Shown piece by piece: positions 35,101-43,599 of a stretch of DNA of 64,000 nucleotides. The position numbers and the translations under genes are program-made. Source of the stretch: Seribacter sulfatis. GTDB taxonomy: Bacteria > Verrucomicrobiota > Verrucomicrobiia > Opitutales > Seribacteraceae. The notes under the pieces are model-generated. The model did no database searches. It saw nothing but the letters and a program-made list of their open reading frames with translations, and was not told the origin of the DNA. How positions within the stretch are numbered: the stretch's first letter is position 1; each line of letters begins with the position of its first letter. The stretch is from contig NZ_CAXLMO010000023.1 in NCBI RefSeq assembly GCF_964187635.1, positions 18,816 through 82,815 of the forward strand, in the 5' to 3' direction.

Positions 35101-36045
35101 GTGGTGAAATCTGGAACGCCAAACTTATATTTTTTAGCTGGGGTAACTGCTTCAGGAAAGTCTGCAATGGCGTTAGAATGGGCCGAGAGAAATGAGGCCG
35201 AAATTCTTTCTTGTGATTCGGTTGCACTTTACCGAGGAATGGATATCGGTTCAGCGAAACCCAATCATGAGGAACAAACGAGAGTCAAGCACCACGGATT
35301 GGACCTGGCAAATGTCGATCAACGATATGATGTTTCCCAATATAAAAAGTATGCTGAGGCAATTATAGAGGAAGTATACCAGCGAAATGGGACAGTTTTA
35401 GTGGTAGGAGGAAGCGGCTTTTATTTACGGTCTTTTTTTTCCGCCGTAGTGGACGAGGTAAAGGTAAGCAATGAAATTAAGAATTCCGTGGAAGAATTAT
35501 ATCAGATGGAAGGACTTGATGGATTAATCAAAAAATTAAAAAATCTCAATCCATCTGGACTTGGTAAACTGGATAATCTCAATCCGGTCCGGGTAATAAA
35601 AGCACTGGAGAGATGCATGGCAACTGGATCTACTCTTCTGGAATTAAAGGTAGAATTTGAGAAAAAACCGACACCCTACTGCAATTTTCAAAAAAAGACA
35701 TGCTTAGTGGACCGAGGAGACGAAGACATTGAAAACCTGATCAAGCTTCGAACACAATCAATGTTGGCAAATGGATTAATTGAGGAGGTCGAAGGTTTAA
35801 TTGATCAAGGATTATTGCATAACTATCCCGCCTCTTCCTCTGTGGGTTATCGTGAAATATTGTCTTATTTAAGAGGAGAACTTTCTCGGGATGAACTTGG
35901 ACCCGCCATTGCATTATCAACAAGGCAATTGGTTTCAAAGCAAAGGAAATGGTTTCGCAAATATTATCAGGCAGATCAGATTTTAGTTCCAACCGGGGGA
36001 GAACCATTAAACTTAGAAGATCTAATTTGGCATTCGGACACTTGA
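35101..36045 (+). CDS. miaA: tRNA dimethylallyltransferase
   Basis: A 314-residue enzyme. It has the P-loop GVTASGKSAMALEWA, then the motif ILSCDSVALYRGMDIGSAKP with the substrate-positioning Asp, HHGLDLANVDQRYDVSQY, VVGGSGFYLRSFF and the C-terminal YREILSYLRGE and TRQLVSKQRKWFRK. It prenylates A37 of tRNAs reading UNN codons. The start is GTG; two GTG codons are adjacent (35101, 35104). It lies between trpA and nadK in the same direction. Confidence 0.95.
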   Translation: MVKSGTPNLYFLAGVTASGKSAMALEWAERNEAEILSCDSVALYRGMDIGSAKPNHEEQTRVKHHGLDLANVDQRYDVSQYKKYAEAIIEEVYQRNGTVLVVGGSGFYLRSFFSAVVDEVKVSNEIKNSVEELYQMEGLDGLIKKLKNLNPSGLGKLDNLNPVRVIKALERCMATGSTLLELKVEFEKKPTPYCNFQKKTCLVDRGDEDIENLIKLRTQSMLANGLIEEVEGLIDQGLLHNYPASSSVGYREILSYLRGELSRDELGPAIALSTRQLVSKQRKWFRKYYQADQILVPTGGEPLNLEDLIWHSDT

Positions 36046-36106
36046 CCGATGAGCCAACTTTTGGCTAGATTATAAATAGAATATCAAACGAACCCAATCT
36101 ACTGTA

Positions 36107-36925
36107 TTGAAACCCCTCCAAAAAATAGCAATTGTAACGAATGCATCAAAGCCTGGTGCAGAGGCGTTGGCATCTGAACTGGAGCAAATTGCCAAAGAAA
36201 GCGGAGTATCTACGGTCGTGACTTCGGATTTTCCCTGTCAAACCGGATTGATTGAAGGATCGGATGCCTGTTTTGTGGTGGGAGGTGATGGTACTTTACT
36301 TGGAATGATGAACGAAGCCGTTCGATATAATGTTCCCGTGGCCGGAATCCGACATGGGAAACTTGGATTTTTAGCCACCTTTTCTCCGGAGGAAATGGAT
36401 CACTTCCTTCCCTTGCTTTTTGCGGGGCAATACCAGGTGAGGCAAAGAAGTATGATTGCATATAAGGAGGGGGGGGGCGAATCGAGGTTTGCCCTCAATG
36501 ATTTAGTAATCAAGAGCGGAAGTAATGCTCGTTTGGCACGATTTTCTGTTTATGTTGAAAATGAAAGAGTGGCAGATTACGCTTGCGACGGAATTGTTTT
36601 TTCTACTCCCACTGGTTCAACGGCATATAATTTAGCCGCGGGTGGCCCGATTGCTCACCCAGACGCCCAGGTCGTTCTCATGACTCCTATTTCAGCTCAT
36701 ACTTTAACGAGTCGCAGTGTGGTATTTCCTGCGGGGGTTACCTTACAGGTGAAGGCCCTGGCAAATACGGAAGAGCCATTTGTTTCGGCTGATGGACAAC
36801 CTGCTTTTGACAAAACTCCAGATTTCCCGGTACAAATATCGTTAGCGCAGGAAACGTTTCCATTACTTGAAGTAAAGGATCATTCTCATTTTCGTGTTCT
36901 ACGAAATAAATTAAAATGGGATTAA
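36107..36925 (+). CDS. nadK: NAD kinase
   Basis: A 272-residue enzyme, TTG start at 36107. It has the GGDGTLLGMM motif with the catalytic Asp, then the segment AGIRHGKLGFLATF (usually GINxGxLGFL; the second Asn position is His here), ALNDLVI and the NAD-binding CDGIVFSTPTGSTAYNLAAGGPI. It phosphorylates NAD to NADP. Length is slightly below the usual 290-300, with a short N-terminus. The next gene starts 31 bases later in the same direction. Confidence 0.95.
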   Translation: MKPLQKIAIVTNASKPGAEALASELEQIAKESGVSTVVTSDFPCQTGLIEGSDACFVVGGDGTLLGMMNEAVRYNVPVAGIRHGKLGFLATFSPEEMDHFLPLLFAGQYQVRQRSMIAYKEGGGESRFALNDLVIKSGSNARLARFSVYVENERVADYACDGIVFSTPTGSTAYNLAAGGPIAHPDAQVVLMTPISAHTLTSRSVVFPAGVTLQVKALANTEEPFVSADGQPAFDKTPDFPVQISLAQETFPLLEVKDHSHFRVLRNKLKWD

Positions 36926-36956
36926 TGGAAAAGGAATGAACTTTTAAAACCGAACC

Positions 36957-38624
36957 ATGCTTTCTTCTGGTACCCGTATTGAATCTACTCGCATTTTAAA
37001 TTGGCTAGGGGAGGGTTCGTGTGGACAAAGTTACCATTGTGAGGGTTCGGAGGGTGAAATTAAGGGACAAGAGTTTTATGTAAAGTTAATCCCCAGGGAA
37101 GTTTCCGAAAGGAAGGGCTTTCAAGATTATTTCATTCAGGAGGGACAAGCCTTAGAGCAATTAGATGGACCGGGTATCTGGCCGGTTTTAAGCACCGGTG
37201 TGACGAAGTGGAAGCATTGGTTTCGATATTCCTGGCTCGCAGGAAAAGAGATTAAAGTTGAAATCAAGCAGGAGGGGGAAGAGGGCGAGACTAGTATCGA
37301 AGAGGTTCGATATATTCGATCGCTTGAAGATCTTTGTGACTACGCGATAACCGAAATCTCACCCGAACAGTTGTTGACTATTATGATCACCATGCACCAG
37401 GGGCTATACAAAGCTCATTTGTCTGGTGTCTGCCATGGAAACTTAAAACCTTCCAATATTTTGGTTCAACAAAATAAGGACGGAGAGTGGGAAAGTTCAA
37501 TTACAGAATTTGGTCTTTATCGATTGAATTTATTTACTCCCTATGGATTGTCTGATGAAGAGAAAAAAGAGGTTACGGTGATGAATATCGATGGTCGTGC
37601 CTCTTTTCTTGAAGGAGAAAAATTTCGTCCCGAGGACATCGATCATCAGCAATTACCCGAGGAAAATTGGGATTTATTTGCCCTTGGCAAGATCGTTTTT
37701 GGGATCATTGAAAAAGCAAAGCACAATTCTGATTCACTTCATGAATGGAAAGACTGGGAAGAATGGGCATCACGGGCGACAGGAAAAGAACAACGGGAAC
37801 CTTTCCCTTCCTCCGCTCATTCAATGGATGCAATGCCTCATGTGGGTGATATTTCTCGTTTTGGAATAAAAGTGGAATCAGATTCGACTGAGTCCAATGT
37901 TGACTTAGAGGAACTTCGGTTGAAAAGAGAACTGAAGTTTCAATTAAAAGAAAAACTGAGCACCCTAAAAGCAAAGCGTGGAATAACCGCATTAATTGGA
38001 GGAGTTTGCTTTGTGTTTTATTTAATTTATTCGATTTATCTGTTATTGGCTCCTGCTCCATGGACAGAGTATTCACTCGAAGGTTTATTGGACAGCTATC
38101 AAATGGGGGCTGGTCTTTTTAGCGGCCAAGCATGGGGTATTGTGCCCGGTAATTATGATGAAGAGGGAGATGGTGGGCAGGATGTGGTCGGAGAGTGGAG
38201 TAAGGAAGATGGATTTTTTGTTTTAAAATTTAAGCGCTTTAAAAAAAGCAGGGAAGAAGAGAGCGGGAAAAAGTTATGGCAATTTATAGGCGATGGAAAA
38301 ACTTCGGACGAAGATTATTTCATTTGGGAGGATTTTCTGCGGTACGATCGTGCAAGAGATGCACTCCTCCTCATCAAGAGGAAAGATTCTCGTTCTACTT
38401 ATTTGCCAGGGGTTCGGGAAAATGGTGTGCCCCGATTATTTCCTGAAGGACGAATTAAAACGAGCTTAGGTAAGATCAAGAAATCTGAACTTCTTTTCGT
38501 GAAAGAAGAAAAGAGTAGTACTCGCTGGTCTTTGTTTTTTGCCTTAGGTTTTATTCTCGCCAGTTTAATGTATCACCGAGAATTAAAAAAATTAGTTCTG
38601 ACAAACGGAGAAATGGTTGAATAA
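36957..38624 (+). CDS. transmembrane Ser/Thr kinase-like protein, probable pseudokinase
   Basis: A 555-residue protein. The N-terminal protein-kinase fold (about 8-290) keeps the glycine loop (GEGSCG, 18-23), the ATP-binding Lys43 (YVKLI) and a helix-C Glu (FIQEG). The catalytic loop reads C159-H-G-N162-LKPSN, so the base Asp of HRD is Asn, and DFG is EFG (Glu184). These changes suggest it binds nucleotide but phosphorylates poorly or not at all. A coiled segment leads to a membrane helix (about 343-365), an extracytoplasmic domain (about 366-525) and a second helix (about 523-541). Family assignment is good; inactivity is inferred. The following lipoprotein may be its outside partner. Confidence 0.74.
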   Translation: MLSSGTRIESTRILNWLGEGSCGQSYHCEGSEGEIKGQEFYVKLIPREVSERKGFQDYFIQEGQALEQLDGPGIWPVLSTGVTKWKHWFRYSWLAGKEIKVEIKQEGEEGETSIEEVRYIRSLEDLCDYAITEISPEQLLTIMITMHQGLYKAHLSGVCHGNLKPSNILVQQNKDGEWESSITEFGLYRLNLFTPYGLSDEEKKEVTVMNIDGRASFLEGEKFRPEDIDHQQLPEENWDLFALGKIVFGIIEKAKHNSDSLHEWKDWEEWASRATGKEQREPFPSSAHSMDAMPHVGDISRFGIKVESDSTESNVDLEELRLKRELKFQLKEKLSTLKAKRGITALIGGVCFVFYLIYSIYLLLAPAPWTEYSLEGLLDSYQMGAGLFSGQAWGIVPGNYDEEGDGGQDVVGEWSKEDGFFVLKFKRFKKSREEESGKKLWQFIGDGKTSDEDYFIWEDFLRYDRARDALLLIKRKDSRSTYLPGVRENGVPRLFPEGRIKTSLGKIKKSELLFVKEEKSSTRWSLFFALGFILASLMYHRELKKLVLTNGEMVE

Positions 38625-38654
38625 ACTAAATTTTCCCTGTTAACTCATTCTCTA

Positions 38655-39425
38655 ATGTGTAGTACCAAGAAAAGGGTGGAATGGAAGAAATGGTTATGGG
38701 CTCTTTTTTTGAACCTTTTCTTGGTGTCCTGTTGGCAGAAAGATCCGAGTGGTAGTTATCAGGGGGAAATTAAGGACTGGGTTTACGAGGTCTATGAGGC
38801 TCCATTAATTACCCAAGGAAATGTATGTGAAATTGAGGTAATTCTTAAGCAAGTACCGGAAGGTTTCCTTTCACAGCTCATTTTTCAACACCCAAAAATG
38901 GAAAAGGTAACCAGGACAGGAAAATGGAAGGTGGAGGATGGATATCGAAGTGTATTTTTTAATGATGGTAAATCCCCTTCCGAGTATTTTCTTGTCAAAA
39001 GCGGTGCTCGATTTGCCTTTCAGACGAAAGAGGGGCTTAGCAATGATGACGGCAGTCCTATTCTGTTAATGAGAAACGAAGGAAAGTCCCGCAAGGCATC
39101 TTATCCCTTCCAAATTTCATTTTTGGAGGATGATGTTGTTCGTATTGAAACCTCGGAGGAGGATATTGCCTACACTGGAAAATGGAAATGGGGAGGTAAT
39201 CAAATTTCTGTCAGCGTTGCTATGGCCGAAGAAAAGAAGGAAACTGGAAGTAAACCGGCAGAAACTTATAAATATTTTTTGACCTGGGAAGAAGAGGGGG
39301 GTGACAATCTTTATTTAGAAAAAATGGTGATCACCCGGCCCTTTTTAAACGAAGATGGAACGAGGCGTCAAAGTTGGATGAGTTCCTTGGTTTTTTCGGA
39401 TCGTCCTGTACTTAAACCAAGATAA
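38655..39425 (+). CDS. lipoprotein of unknown function
   Basis: A 256-residue predicted lipoprotein with lipobox LVSC (Cys26) after a short basic and hydrophobic leader. Two beta-rich halves contain repeated GKWK elements: VTRTGKWKVEDGYRSVFF and IAYTGKWKWGGNQISVSV, each preceded by a strand pair. This suggests a lipocalin-like or duplicated barrel fold such as that of NlpE/META-type proteins, but I cannot assign a family. It starts 30 bases after the pseudokinase gene and is probably co-transcribed with it. Confidence 0.6.
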   Translation: MCSTKKRVEWKKWLWALFLNLFLVSCWQKDPSGSYQGEIKDWVYEVYEAPLITQGNVCEIEVILKQVPEGFLSQLIFQHPKMEKVTRTGKWKVEDGYRSVFFNDGKSPSEYFLVKSGARFAFQTKEGLSNDDGSPILLMRNEGKSRKASYPFQISFLEDDVVRIETSEEDIAYTGKWKWGGNQISVSVAMAEEKKETGSKPAETYKYFLTWEEEGGDNLYLEKMVITRPFLNEDGTRRQSWMSSLVFSDRPVLKPR

Positions 39426-39507
39426 TTCAGGATTTTTTGAATATTCAAAGGTTTGACGTATTGTGCATCATGTCCATGATCTTCTCTTTTAAATTATACA
39501 AAACCTC

Positions 39508-42015
39508 ATGATTACAGCATTACAAAATTTTATTTCAAAGAAAGGAAAGTTCGTCTTTGTACTTTTACTTTTCGTGGTGGTTATTTCTTTTGTTCTTTAC
39601 CTAGCACAAGGCACCTCGATTTTTGATCTCTTGCCTGATCCCAACCGGGAAAAGAAAGAATTCTATGGTTCCGATCTTAATAACCCGGATGAAATGCGTT
39701 TTTTATCAATCGAGAATCGGGTTGCTTCTGACTTTGGCGCAGTAGTTCCGCCTCTTGAAGATAGCATGCTCGAGGCCGATAAAAAGTTCTTCGAGTCTTT
39801 ACAGGCTCAGTTACAGGCTGCCTTCCAGGCAGACCAAGGAGATATTGACCGTTCCGCGTTGCAAAGACTTTTTGGTTTTATGCAATCGTGGCCTAACTTA
39901 CCCAAGAATTTTAAGGTCCAGGAAATTGCCCGTTCCGGTATTTACGATCCCGTTTTTTCGCAAGCAGCAATCCGGGCAAAATTAGTTATGGAAGGTCAGG
40001 CAAAGTCGTGGTCTTATTTGTCAGATACTGAAAATCATATTGGGATAAACGACGGATTTAATCGTTATGTTCGTGAACTCGTTCCCTCTTTAATTTCGGA
40101 TGAAAATCGATCTCGTGCCTTGAAGCTTGTTGGTGTTCGCCAAGGAGTTAGAACAAGTTTTGTAGAGTCCACATTATTCTCTCATTTTCGTGCGAATCAA
40201 GTAGATCGGATATATTCTGATGGTGGTTTCACCTTGGATAAAGAGGGTGAAATTGATTTGTATAGTAATCAATTTGCCTGGAAAGCTGAATTACTCTCAT
40301 TGAAATTATCAGAAATTGAAGATACTCCTCCTGCACTTTTTAGGTTCAAATTTTTCAAGCAACCCTCAGTTGATGACTCGATTAGTATTTCCTACGGTAC
40401 GAATTCAGAAAAGATCACATTTGTAAATCAATCCGCAGATCAGAATTCTTCTGATCTGTCGGTTCAATTGGGAGCCAACCTTCAAGCCACCATCATCAAT
40501 TTTATTGAAGCACTCAATTCGAAAGATTTTGATTTTGAATGTACCAAATCGAAAGAAGAAGCAGTTATTATTACCCCTCGAATAAAAAGCCTTCCTCGAG
40601 TGACTCCGCAGCTTTTTTCGACCAGTGAAGCAATCGCAGTTACCAACTTGTTAACAGAACAACTGAAGAGTTTTCATGATGAGAGTAAAAATGATCCCAT
40701 CTTTACTGAACCGGCACGAACCTTTGCTACGATGATCCGCTTTCCAACCAATGACTTCTTATCGATTCCGCCTGAGCCGGAAGAATCCAGGCTGCGTGGC
40801 TATTACGATCTTAACCGAGATCAATTTGATCCCGTACCCAGTGCACCCGAACCCGATTTGTCTGTTGAGGGTGAGAAAGGCCCCAAGGGAGAGAACGATT
40901 CCAACAACAGTGGTGAACAACTTGATTTTATTTCTTCCGCTTTGAATGATTCGAATCAAAGTAAAAAGAAAGAAGTGAGCTTTGAAGATGTGAGAGAGGA
41001 AATTCGCTTACGAATAATTGAGGAAGATCGATTAGATGCGGAAAGAGATGCAAAAGAACTTGCCCGCGAGGCGTCCTTGCAATTCTTGGATCAAATCAAC
41101 TCGTTGCGAGATCAGCTTAATTCAAAATACTCAAATTTCATACAAAGAAGAAATTCGAATGAGTTAAAATCCCTGATTTCCGAGAGTGGGGGAGTCGCAA
41201 GAGAAATTTCTTTTACGGAAAATGATATGAATGTCCAATCTGCTATTCTGGGTATTGAAAGAAGGGAGAGTGAAAGAAGGAATAATCGTGAACCACTGCA
41301 GGAAGTTTTTGCCCTCAATGAAAGACTCTTCTTTACCCGATCAAGCCGAACGGTAAGGGATGGCTATGCTGTCTTCGTTCTCGACCGTAAAACAAAAGAA
41401 GAGGCGGGTACTTTTGAAAAAGCTTCCTTTGCTGACCTTTACAGAGAATATTCGAACAGCCTTCGTAACGATGCTTTCAACGATTGGACCGAACAAACTT
41501 ATAACGGACTGCTACAAGATGAAAGTAATCAAACTTTACTAAAGCGAGGGAGCCATATTTCAATTGACGCGAAAAGTTTATCGGCACTGCAAAGTTCATT
41601 CGAGAGTCAGAATCAACGATTGAAAGCTCGTCTTGGTAAGCTCGAAACCGAGCGCGGGGAAATTTCTAAAGCGGAGAGGGACTCAAATGCCACCGCTACA
41701 CAAGTGGCAAGGAAAGTAGTTTTAGATCAATTAATTGATGATCTTCGTATTGAACAGGACGAATCGAATGAAAATCGTACGCTTTCTGTGCAGTTGGCCG
41801 AGGCTTGCCCCAACCTTAAGATAGGGAGTGGTTGGTCAGAGTTAGAAAGAACGGAAGACCTTGCCACGTTTGTGAAGCTTTCTGACGTCTATTCTTTAAA
41901 GGCGACAGAGGTGGAAAAAGCAGATGTGACAACTCGGGTATCCGAGATTGAAAGAGCCCGTGCAGAGAGTGCACGCGATCTTATTTTAGAAAACTTACTT
42001 CAGGGAGCACTCTAG
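39508..42015 (+). CDS. PpiD/SurA-like membrane-anchored periplasmic chaperone candidate
   Basis: An 835-residue protein with one N-terminal signal-anchor helix (about 14-34, FVFVLLLFVVVISFVLYLA). A long, mostly helical region outside the membrane follows, with SurA-N-like features (about 100-230, NRYVRELVPSLISD) and a C-terminal charged coil (about 680-830). PpiD has the same plan. I do not see a clear parvulin domain with its His/Cys motifs; the segment around 590-640 (ALNERLFFTRSSR, GYAVFVLDRKTKEEAG) may be a remnant, since parvulin-family chaperones carry similar lines after the domain. Role in outer-membrane protein folding is inferred. It converges on tlyA. Confidence 0.55.
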   Translation: MITALQNFISKKGKFVFVLLLFVVVISFVLYLAQGTSIFDLLPDPNREKKEFYGSDLNNPDEMRFLSIENRVASDFGAVVPPLEDSMLEADKKFFESLQAQLQAAFQADQGDIDRSALQRLFGFMQSWPNLPKNFKVQEIARSGIYDPVFSQAAIRAKLVMEGQAKSWSYLSDTENHIGINDGFNRYVRELVPSLISDENRSRALKLVGVRQGVRTSFVESTLFSHFRANQVDRIYSDGGFTLDKEGEIDLYSNQFAWKAELLSLKLSEIEDTPPALFRFKFFKQPSVDDSISISYGTNSEKITFVNQSADQNSSDLSVQLGANLQATIINFIEALNSKDFDFECTKSKEEAVIITPRIKSLPRVTPQLFSTSEAIAVTNLLTEQLKSFHDESKNDPIFTEPARTFATMIRFPTNDFLSIPPEPEESRLRGYYDLNRDQFDPVPSAPEPDLSVEGEKGPKGENDSNNSGEQLDFISSALNDSNQSKKKEVSFEDVREEIRLRIIEEDRLDAERDAKELAREASLQFLDQINSLRDQLNSKYSNFIQRRNSNELKSLISESGGVAREISFTENDMNVQSAILGIERRESERRNNREPLQEVFALNERLFFTRSSRTVRDGYAVFVLDRKTKEEAGTFEKASFADLYREYSNSLRNDAFNDWTEQTYNGLLQDESNQTLLKRGSHISIDAKSLSALQSSFESQNQRLKARLGKLETERGEISKAERDSNATATQVARKVVLDQLIDDLRIEQDESNENRTLSVQLAEACPNLKIGSGWSELERTEDLATFVKLSDVYSLKATEVEKADVTTRVSEIERARAESARDLILENLLQGAL

Positions 42016-42031
42016 GAGAGAAACCAAGTAA

Positions 42032-42787
42032 TTAATCCTTCTTTTTCCATCCGAGGAAAAACTCCAAATTACCATCTGCTCCCTTCGGACTGGATTCGGT
42101 TTGGGCAAAAAGTTCTGAGTTCGCTAGGTTTTGATTTGCAAAGTCAATCATATCCTGGAGCACTCTTTTGTGGATTAATTCATCTTTAATTATACCCCGG
42201 CCAAGATCAGCTTCCTTTTTTTTGCATTCAAATTGGGGTTTGATTAAAGCAATCAAGTGGCCTCCAGTATCCAAAAAACTCCATGCCCGGACTAGTACTT
42301 TTGAAAGCGAAATAAAGGATAAGTCCATTACCACTATTGGAAATGGGTAAAAAGTTAACCGGTCTGCCGATAAATTACGCAAGTTAGTCTTCTCTAAATT
42401 AGCGACCCTTTCGTCCATTCTTAATTTGTAATGGAGTTGACCGTGCCCAACATCGACGCAGGTCGCAGTTTTTGCTCCCTGCTGTAATAAATAATCGCTA
42501 AACCCACCAGTCGATGCACCAAGGTCGAGAATGTCGCTTCCCTTAATGGGGATAGGGAATTTTTTAAAAAAACTTTCAAGCTTCAATCCTCCGCGTCCAA
42601 CAAAGGGTGGGGGACGAACTAAAGTCAATTCACTATCTTGACTCAGCATCTTACTTGCTTTGTCAATTTTTTCGGTTCCCAGTTTGATTTGCCCCGCAAG
42701 TATACAGGCTTGGGCCTGGGTTCGGCTTTCGCAGAGGCCATTTTTTAATACCAATTCATCTGCTCTGATTTTTCCTTTTTTCTTCAT
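42032..42787 (-). CDS. tlyA: TlyA family rRNA (2'-O-ribose) methyltransferase
   Basis: A 251-residue protein. I place the start at the ATG at 42787, where AGGAG lies 10 bases upstream and the protein begins directly with an S4 RNA-binding domain (MKKKGKIRADELVLKNGLCESRTQA). The open frame upstream of this codon has no family likeness. The FtsJ/RrmJ-type methyltransferase domain has ILDLGASTGGFSDYLLQQGA, VDVGHGQLHYKLR, VVMDLSFISL and IALIKPQFE. TlyA methylates 16S and 23S rRNA in mycobacteria. Some members are called hemolysins. It is divergent from mraZ. Confidence 0.9.
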   Translation of the reverse strand: MKKKGKIRADELVLKNGLCESRTQAQACILAGQIKLGTEKIDKASKMLSQDSELTLVRPPPFVGRGGLKLESFFKKFPIPIKGSDILDLGASTGGFSDYLLQQGAKTATCVDVGHGQLHYKLRMDERVANLEKTNLRNLSADRLTFYPFPIVVMDLSFISLSKVLVRAWSFLDTGGHLIALIKPQFECKKKEADLGRGIIKDELIHKRVLQDMIDFANQNLANSELFAQTESSPKGADGNLEFFLGWKKKD

Positions 42788-42890
42788 TAAGAGTCTCCTA
42801 ATAATGGACTTGTGAAGGGATAATTGAAAGAAAATAGAACCCTTGAGTTTTAGATAAAAGAATAAAAATATAAAAAAAACTTGACCATGG

Positions 42891-42935
42891 TGGGTTAAAA
42901 TGGCAAGAAATGGGTAGGAATGGAATTTAGTGGAT
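42891..42935 (+). promoter_or_regulatory. MraZ operator: five TGG boxes with 10-bp period
   Basis: TGGGT, TGGCA, TGGGT, TGGAA and TGGAT begin at 42891, 42901, 42911, 42921 and 42931, exactly ten bases apart, 17-61 bases before the mraZ ATG. MraZ of enterobacteria and other bacteria binds direct TGGGN repeats with 5-base spacers in its own promoter, so this is almost certainly its autoregulatory site controlling the dcw cluster. A TTGACC (42881) just upstream could be a -35 but no matching -10 is clear. Confidence 0.85.
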
Positions 42936-42951
42936 AAATATTGGATTGGAA

Positions 42952-43398
42952 ATGGCAGAAGATAATACAACTTATTTTGTCGGTGAATTTGTGCATGCAC
43001 TTGATTCCAAAGGCCGGGTTACTATTCCTTCAAAATGGAGAATATCGGGGGGGGATAATACCTATCTCGCTCTGCCGAATCCCGGTGGGTATGTGACCGT
43101 TTATCCTCCTAAGATGGTTTCTCGTCTAGAGGAGAAGGTGTCGGCTGCAAGTCTTAGCGATGCGAGGGCTCAATCTTTATTAATGGAGTTGTTCTCCAAG
43201 GCGCATTCTTTTGGATGCGATAAGCAGGGTCGGATTAATTTAAATGACAAGCTTTTAGAACATGCGGGAATATCTGGTAAAGCTGTTCTTGTAGGTAACT
43301 TTTCCGCTTTTGCGATTTGGTCTGAGGACCGGTACGGCAAACGTGAGGCAGCGGATGAAAGAAATATTTTTGATGCGATGAGGGAGTTGGGGTTATGA
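42952..43398 (+). CDS. mraZ: transcriptional regulator MraZ
   Basis: A 148-residue protein with two AbrB-like (SpoVT/MraZ) halves: FVGEFVHALDSKGRVTIPSKWR and FGCDKQGRINLNDKLLEHAGI. It binds its own promoter and controls the division cluster, here through the TGG boxes just upstream. I prefer the ATG at 42952; a TTG two codons earlier is also open. Its stop overlaps the next small frame as ATGA. Confidence 0.95.
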   Translation: MAEDNTTYFVGEFVHALDSKGRVTIPSKWRISGGDNTYLALPNPGGYVTVYPPKMVSRLEEKVSAASLSDARAQSLLMELFSKAHSFGCDKQGRINLNDKLLEHAGISGKAVLVGNFSAFAIWSEDRYGKREAADERNIFDAMRELGL

Positions 43399-43580
43399 TT
43401 CTAGAACACATTCTGCGGGCAACTTTTAGGGTGGTTGCTTGCACAAAGGGAGGATGTGTTGAACTGCCCCGGTTCCCTCGCGTTTCTTTTTCGGGTCACT
43501 CAGGTGATTTTCTCGCAGCTAGAAAATTAAAGAGTCAAGAGGGAGGATTGGATTTTTCTGATGTATTGTGGTGCTGTTGA
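43395..43580 (+). CDS. small ORF between mraZ and rsmH
   Basis: A 61-codon frame whose ATG overlaps the mraZ stop (ATGA), the same coupling used elsewhere in this cluster. It fills the otherwise unusual 200-base gap before rsmH. The product starts MILEHILRATFRVVACTKGG and has three Cys in its last portion and near residue 16, with no recognisable domain. It may be a real small protein or only a translational bridge to rsmH. Evidence is positional only. Confidence 0.35.
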   Translation: MILEHILRATFRVVACTKGGCVELPRFPRVSFSGHSGDFLAARKLKSQEGGLDFSDVLWCC

Positions 43581-43599
43581 ATTTGTGTGTGCTCCTTCT

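Noticed and set aside
42788..43000. N-terminal extension of tlyA by 71 codons
   Set aside because: It would cover the MraZ boxes, is hydrophobic without family likeness, and the internal ATG has a good ribosome-binding site.
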